DNA of 64,000 bases from Myxococcales bacterium 68-20. GTDB lineage: Bacteria; Myxococcota_A; Polyangia; Polyangiales; Polyangiaceae. The translations under genes were made by a program, and so were the position numbers. This document shows, piece after piece, positions 62,512-64,000 of this stretch (its first letter is position 1; the number at the start of each line of letters is the position of its first letter). Location: assembly GCA_001899635.1 (NCBI GenBank), contig MKVQ01000040.1:189915-253914 (forward strand), written 5' to 3'. The notes beneath the pieces were generated by a model. It saw nothing but the letters and a program-made list of their open reading frames with translations. It made no database searches and was not told the origin of the DNA.

Positions 62512-63255
62512 TCAGCGGTTCCGCGCGACCCGCTCGGCGAGGGCTGCGTGCAGCTCGCCGAGGTCGACCCGGTCGGGCTCAATCTCGCAGGCGATCGCGA
62601 GCTGCGCGAGCGCGCTTCGGTCCCGACCTTCGGCGAGGTGGAGGCTGGCGGCGGTGACGCGGTACTCCGCCCGGGTCGAGTCGAGCTCGATCGCTCGGGT
62701 CGCCGCTGCCATCGCCGAGTCGTAGCCGGACCTGGAGCGGAGGAGCGCACGGGCCCAGCGATGCTGGATGTACGCGTCGGTCGGGAGCTGCTCCACGATC
62801 CGCGCCCAGACCTCCGCTGCTGCGGCCCAGTCCTTCGCGACCTCGAGGGCCTCGGCCTGACGGCGGTTGATGCGCGTCTTCAGCACTTCCCTGAGGTACG
62901 CGTCGTACTCGGCGCGCTTTTGCGCGTTCGTGAGCGTCGCTTCGGCCACCGTCAACGCGTTGAAGACCGCGTCCACCTTGGCGCGAAGCGCGCCGATGTC
63001 CTTGCGGAACCACCGATCGGGATGGTGCTCCTTCGCGAGCGCGAAGTAGGCGCGCTTGATCGTCTTCGTGTCGTCCGTCGCGGCGACCCCGAGGAGGCGG
63101 TAGTGATCGATCCGGTTGAGCTTCTCGTAGAGCTCGGTGATCCGTCGCTGCATTGCCTCGGGCATCGCGATGGCGTGCATCGACGAGAGCGAGCTGGGAG
63201 GCGCCGGCGCCGAGTCCGGGTCACGATCGGGCTTTCGAGAGAGGCTTTCCTGCAT
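62512..63255 (-). CDS. J-domain protein with TPR-like C-terminus
   Basis: A 247-residue protein. The J-domain is at about residues 48-115 (IDHYRLLGVAATDDTKTIKR, then LAKEHHPDRWFRKD) with the HPD motif that stimulates DnaK ATPase. The C-terminal ~120 residues are helical repeats (DWAAAAEVWARIVEQLPTDA, ALAQLAIACEIEPDRVD) of TPR type. It has no zinc-finger or DnaJ C-terminal domain. It is a class III J-protein, probably a DnaK partner with its own client specificity; such proteins are common in myxobacteria. Confidence 0.87.
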   Translation of the reverse strand: MQESLSRKPDRDPDSAPAPPSSLSSMHAIAMPEAMQRRITELYEKLNRIDHYRLLGVAATDDTKTIKRAYFALAKEHHPDRWFRKDIGALRAKVDAVFNALTVAEATLTNAQKRAEYDAYLREVLKTRINRRQAEALEVAKDWAAAAEVWARIVEQLPTDAYIQHRWARALLRSRSGYDSAMAAATRAIELDSTRAEYRVTAASLHLAEGRDRSALAQLAIACEIEPDRVDLGELHAALAERVARNR

Positions 63256-63332
63256 GGGGGACGGCCGGGTGGCCTATCCCAACAATGATAGCAGCTCGAC
63301 GGCCCAGGGAAAGGCTCGGCGCGGCCCCGGGC

Positions 63333-64000
63333 TCAGACCTTCATGATCGCCGCCCAGTTGTCGGCGATCTCTTGCGGCGTCCACACCGTGTCCGGCCCCT
63401 CCTTGAACTTCCCAGCCGACTCGACGACCTTGAACGCGTACATGCGGGCGCCGGCGACGGCGAGGACGTGTCCGGTCTTGTCCCCGCAGAGATCGCTCCC
63501 GAGGAAGAGCGCTGCAGGGGCGATGTGCTCCGGCGTCATCGTCTCGACGTTCTGGAACGCCGGCAGGTCTTCGGTCATCCGCGTCTTCGCGATCGGGGCG
63601 AGCGCATTGACGGTGATCCGGTGCTTCTGGAGCTCGATCGCCATCGTCCGCGTGAGCCCGTAGATCCCGGCCTTCGCCGCGGCGTAGTTCGCCTGGCCGA
63701 AGTTGCCGAGCATGCCGCTCACGCTCGTGGTGTTGACGATCCGGCCTCCGCCCCCGCGGCTGACGGCGTGCTTGGCGAAGGCCTGCGAGACGAGGAACGT
63801 GCCCTTGAGGTGGACGGCGACGACCGAGTCCCAGAGCTCCTCGTCCATCTTCATGAACGTCTTGTCGCGCAGGATGCCCGCGTTGTTGACGAGGACGTCG
63901 ACCTTACCGAACGTCTCGACGCCGAGCGCGACCATCGCCTGCGCTCCTGCTGCCGTCGCGACCGAGTCGTGGCTCGCGACCGCGCGCCCACCGGCGGCCT
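63333..64000 (-). CDS. SDR-family (3R)-hydroxyacyl-CoA dehydrogenase-like, partial
   Basis: A truncated gene running off the right edge; at least 222 residues are present, lacking the N-terminal TGxxxGIG region. Visible: VLVNNAGILRDKTFMKM, Ser in IVNTTSVSGMLGN, catalytic Y-x3-K in NYAAAKAGIYGL. The long tail (VVESAGKFKEGPDTVWTPQE) is typical of the multifunctional-protein-2/17beta-HSD4-like group used in beta-oxidation. The upstream codons (AAGGRAVASHDSVATAAGA) fit the same group. An in-frame ATG at 63933-63935 is internal. Confidence 0.85.
   Translation of the reverse strand, partial: AAGGRAVASHDSVATAAGAQAMVALGVETFGKVDVLVNNAGILRDKTFMKMDEELWDSVVAVHLKGTFLVSQAFAKHAVSRGGGGRIVNTTSVSGMLGNFGQANYAAAKAGIYGLTRTMAIELQKHRITVNALAPIAKTRMTEDLPAFQNVETMTPEHIAPAALFLGSDLCGDKTGHVLAVAGARMYAFKVVESAGKFKEGPDTVWTPQEIADNWAAIMKV

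Overview
The window is a high-GC chromosomal segment. Its content points to a myxobacterium (Myxococcota, probably Polyangiales/Sorangiineae): Ser/Thr protein kinases, PEGA-domain proteins, many Cys-rich and Asp/Ala-rich lipoproteins, RCC1 and VWAVG repeat lipoproteins, DUF4388 response regulators, a fused AroK-AroB enzyme, an IgGFc-binding-domain protein, and a TonB-like protein with an AgmX-type C-terminus. The assignment is inference; the window contains no rRNA or tRNA gene to confirm it.

Layout. 1-7.1 kb: a giant TPR/HEAT exported protein, a regulatory-type protein, a long hairpin element, a small lipoprotein and tsaD. 7.1-10.5 kb: a leftward response regulator/histidine kinase pair, with a possible 27-residue membrane peptide after it and a terminator-like leader before it. 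10.5-17.1 kb: a PilZ-AMIN fusion, a propionyl/acyl-CoA carboxylase carboxyltransferase, a Ser/Thr kinase and a TPR-PEGA protein. 17.2-38.6 kb is accessory and almost entirely secreted proteins. It holds two modules of similar design, one on each strand. Each has an ECF sigma factor, a membrane-anchored anti-sigma-like protein with a homologous helical C-terminal domain, surface lipoproteins (Cys-rich, VWAVG propeller, RCC1, IgGFc-binding, VWA), and a nearby paralogue of one ~340-residue exported protein family. Between the modules lies a patch of gene debris made of fragments of two of the lipoprotein genes.

38.9-64 kb returns to core and regulatory genes: a PEGA/outer-membrane protein, a KamA-type radical SAM aminomutase, a PpiC-type lipoprotein isomerase, pyrH, a Ser/Thr kinase, a yggU-dapF-REC-REC operon, the aroKB fusion, htrA-lpxD-SDR, a TonB-like/lipoprotein/truA/GNAT operon, rsmD, a PEGA-like exported protein, dapA-dapB, a J-domain protein, and an SDR gene cut by the window end.

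How it fits together. Peptidoglycan/lysine precursor synthesis (dapA, dapB, dapF), lipid A acylation (lpxD), envelope proteases and chaperones (HtrA, PpiC) and the shikimate pathway (aroKB) are housekeeping. The most unusual content is the pair of ECF-controlled lipoprotein modules; the inference is that each sigma/anti-sigma pair controls its neighbouring surface lipoproteins. Two families of intergenic inverted repeats were also found (5.3 kb; 35.9 kb and 50.1 kb).
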